Source: Sacculina carcini (Eukaryota > Arthropoda > Thecostraca > Sacculinidae). From it: a stretch of DNA of 64,000 bases. The notes under the pieces are model-generated. The model saw only the letters and a program-made list of their open reading frames with translations, did not search any database and was not told the origin of the DNA. The position numbers and the translations under genes were made by a program. Every line of letters begins with the position of its first letter. Position 1 is the stretch's first letter. Of this stretch, positions 63,568 through 64,000 are shown piece after piece. The stretch is from contig OU696589.1 in assembly GCA_916048095.2 (NCBI GenBank), positions 4,016,948-4,080,947 on the forward strand, read 5' to 3'.

Positions 63568-64000
63568 ATGCTAGAACTCGGAGGCACGACACCACAGTCG
63601 CCCGACGGCAATGTGGATCTCGCAACCACAGCCAAGCTGGTGACGACATTCCGCCTACCACCGTTCTGCGCTGACGAGCCCGAATTGTGGCTCACACAAG
63701 TGGAGTTCGCGTTCGACGTATCCGATATCGACAATGGTCGCAGCCGTCTCAGAATGCTCGCGGCGAACCTTCCGATGCCGGTCGCGGTCCAAGTAAAGGA
63801 CATCATCAGCCGACAGACGGCGACATTCACCGAACTCTGCGAAGCACTCCGTTCACGACTGGCTACCTCTCGCGCATCAAAACTCGAAGCACTGCTGCGC
63901 CATCAACAGTTAGGTGATCAACGACCATCGCAACTGTTGCGCAACATGCGCAACGAAGTGACAGCGGCAGGAGATCCTGGAGACACCGGACTTCTACGAA
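63568..64000 (+). CDS. Gyp6 gag (5' part, open to window end)
   Basis: Open frame from ATG 63568 for 144 codons to the end of the window. It contains FRLPPFCADEPELWLTQVEF, the N-terminal capsid signature of many Gypsy gags, then RLRMLAANLPMPVAVQVKDI and LCEALRSRLATSRASKLEAL. No stop or frameshift visible. Looks the youngest coding frame among the elements here. Confidence 0.85.
   Translation, partial: MLELGGTTPQSPDGNVDLATTAKLVTTFRLPPFCADEPELWLTQVEFAFDVSDIDNGRSRLRMLAANLPMPVAVQVKDIISRQTATFTELCEALRSRLATSRASKLEALLRHQQLGDQRPSQLLRNMRNEVTAAGDPGDTGLLR

Larger units (their letters stand above)
63040..64000 (+). mobile_element. Gyp6: 5' part of a Gypsy LTR retrotransposon (runs off window)
   Basis: 5' LTR 63040-63546 (TGTAGCGGCCCGC...AAATTCTACA). 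The primer site TGGTGACCCCAAC (63548 on) differs at one base from the tRNA-Trp type of TRIM-2. Inserted right after GTAAGCATG, the sequence that precedes the TM7 acceptor in opsin A (12372-12380). Confidence 0.88.

Overview
The window is animal nuclear DNA. It holds intron-split opsin exons with GT-AG splice sites, long (CA)n/(GT)n tracts, tRNA-derived SINEs, many hAT-type MITEs with 8-bp target-site duplications (TSDs), a decayed LINE and at least six families of Gypsy-type LTR retrotransposons. This suggests an invertebrate with a repeat-rich genome. I cannot fix the phylum, and the opsin does not fall clearly into one subfamily by eye. There is no sign of bacterial, organellar or CRISPR sequence.

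Layout. (1) 1-10750 and 33838-48760 are two nearly collinear copies of one segment, in the same orientation (copy A and copy B). Each carries MITEs, a (CA)n tract, SINEs and opsin exons a-e. Copy A breaks off inside a retrotransposon at 10750. After 23 bp of filler it continues (10774 on) with an older version of the same intron that lacks the insertions, then with opsin exons f, g and h (11800-14622). Opsin A can therefore be followed from TM1 to a stop codon. (2) 14623-17902 is gene-poor, with two minisatellites. (3) 17903-25080 is repeats: a Gyp3-family LTR with a SINE inside it, then a 5.8-kb block built around a CCCGCCCGTYGTGCGGAAC motif. (4) 25112-32664 is a decayed Gypsy element (Gyp2). 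Its gag is split by a LINE that is itself fused to another Gypsy element (Gyp4). (5) 33838-63039 is opsin B. Its exon d-e intron carries a full-length Gyp1 element (40722-45512). Its exon e-f intron carries a 15.6-kb nest: TRIM-2 (46477-62082) > hAT (51444-61278) > Gyp3 (51859-55225) and Gyp5 (55590-60484) > TRIM-1 (56924-58465), plus a second full-length Gyp1 (46639-51439) inserted exactly at the TRIM-2/hAT boundary. (6) 63040-64000 is the 5' end of one more Gypsy element (Gyp6), inserted just before the place where the TM7 exon of opsin B should begin.

How it fits together. The only host gene I recognise is the duplicated opsin. Everything else is mobile or repetitive DNA, and exact TSDs let the insertion order be read. 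TRIM-2 and reverse Gyp1 insertions are shared by both copies and so predate the duplication. TRIM-1 in copy A and forward Gyp1 in copy B are unshared and came later. Opsin A has a complete set of TM exons. Opsin B has intact exons a-f, but TM7 and the tail are not in the window. Because the copies are so alike, a false tandem of two haplotypes in the assembly must be excluded.

Most novel signals: predicted self-priming in Gyp1 and Gyp2 (the sequence after the LTR is complementary to a site in the LTR), a cluster of stem-conserved hairpins in Gyp3 LTRs, two small non-autonomous LTR families (TRIMs), a LINE-ORF1/Gypsy-integrase fusion frame, and (GT)n tracts directly upstream of several opsin 3' splice sites.
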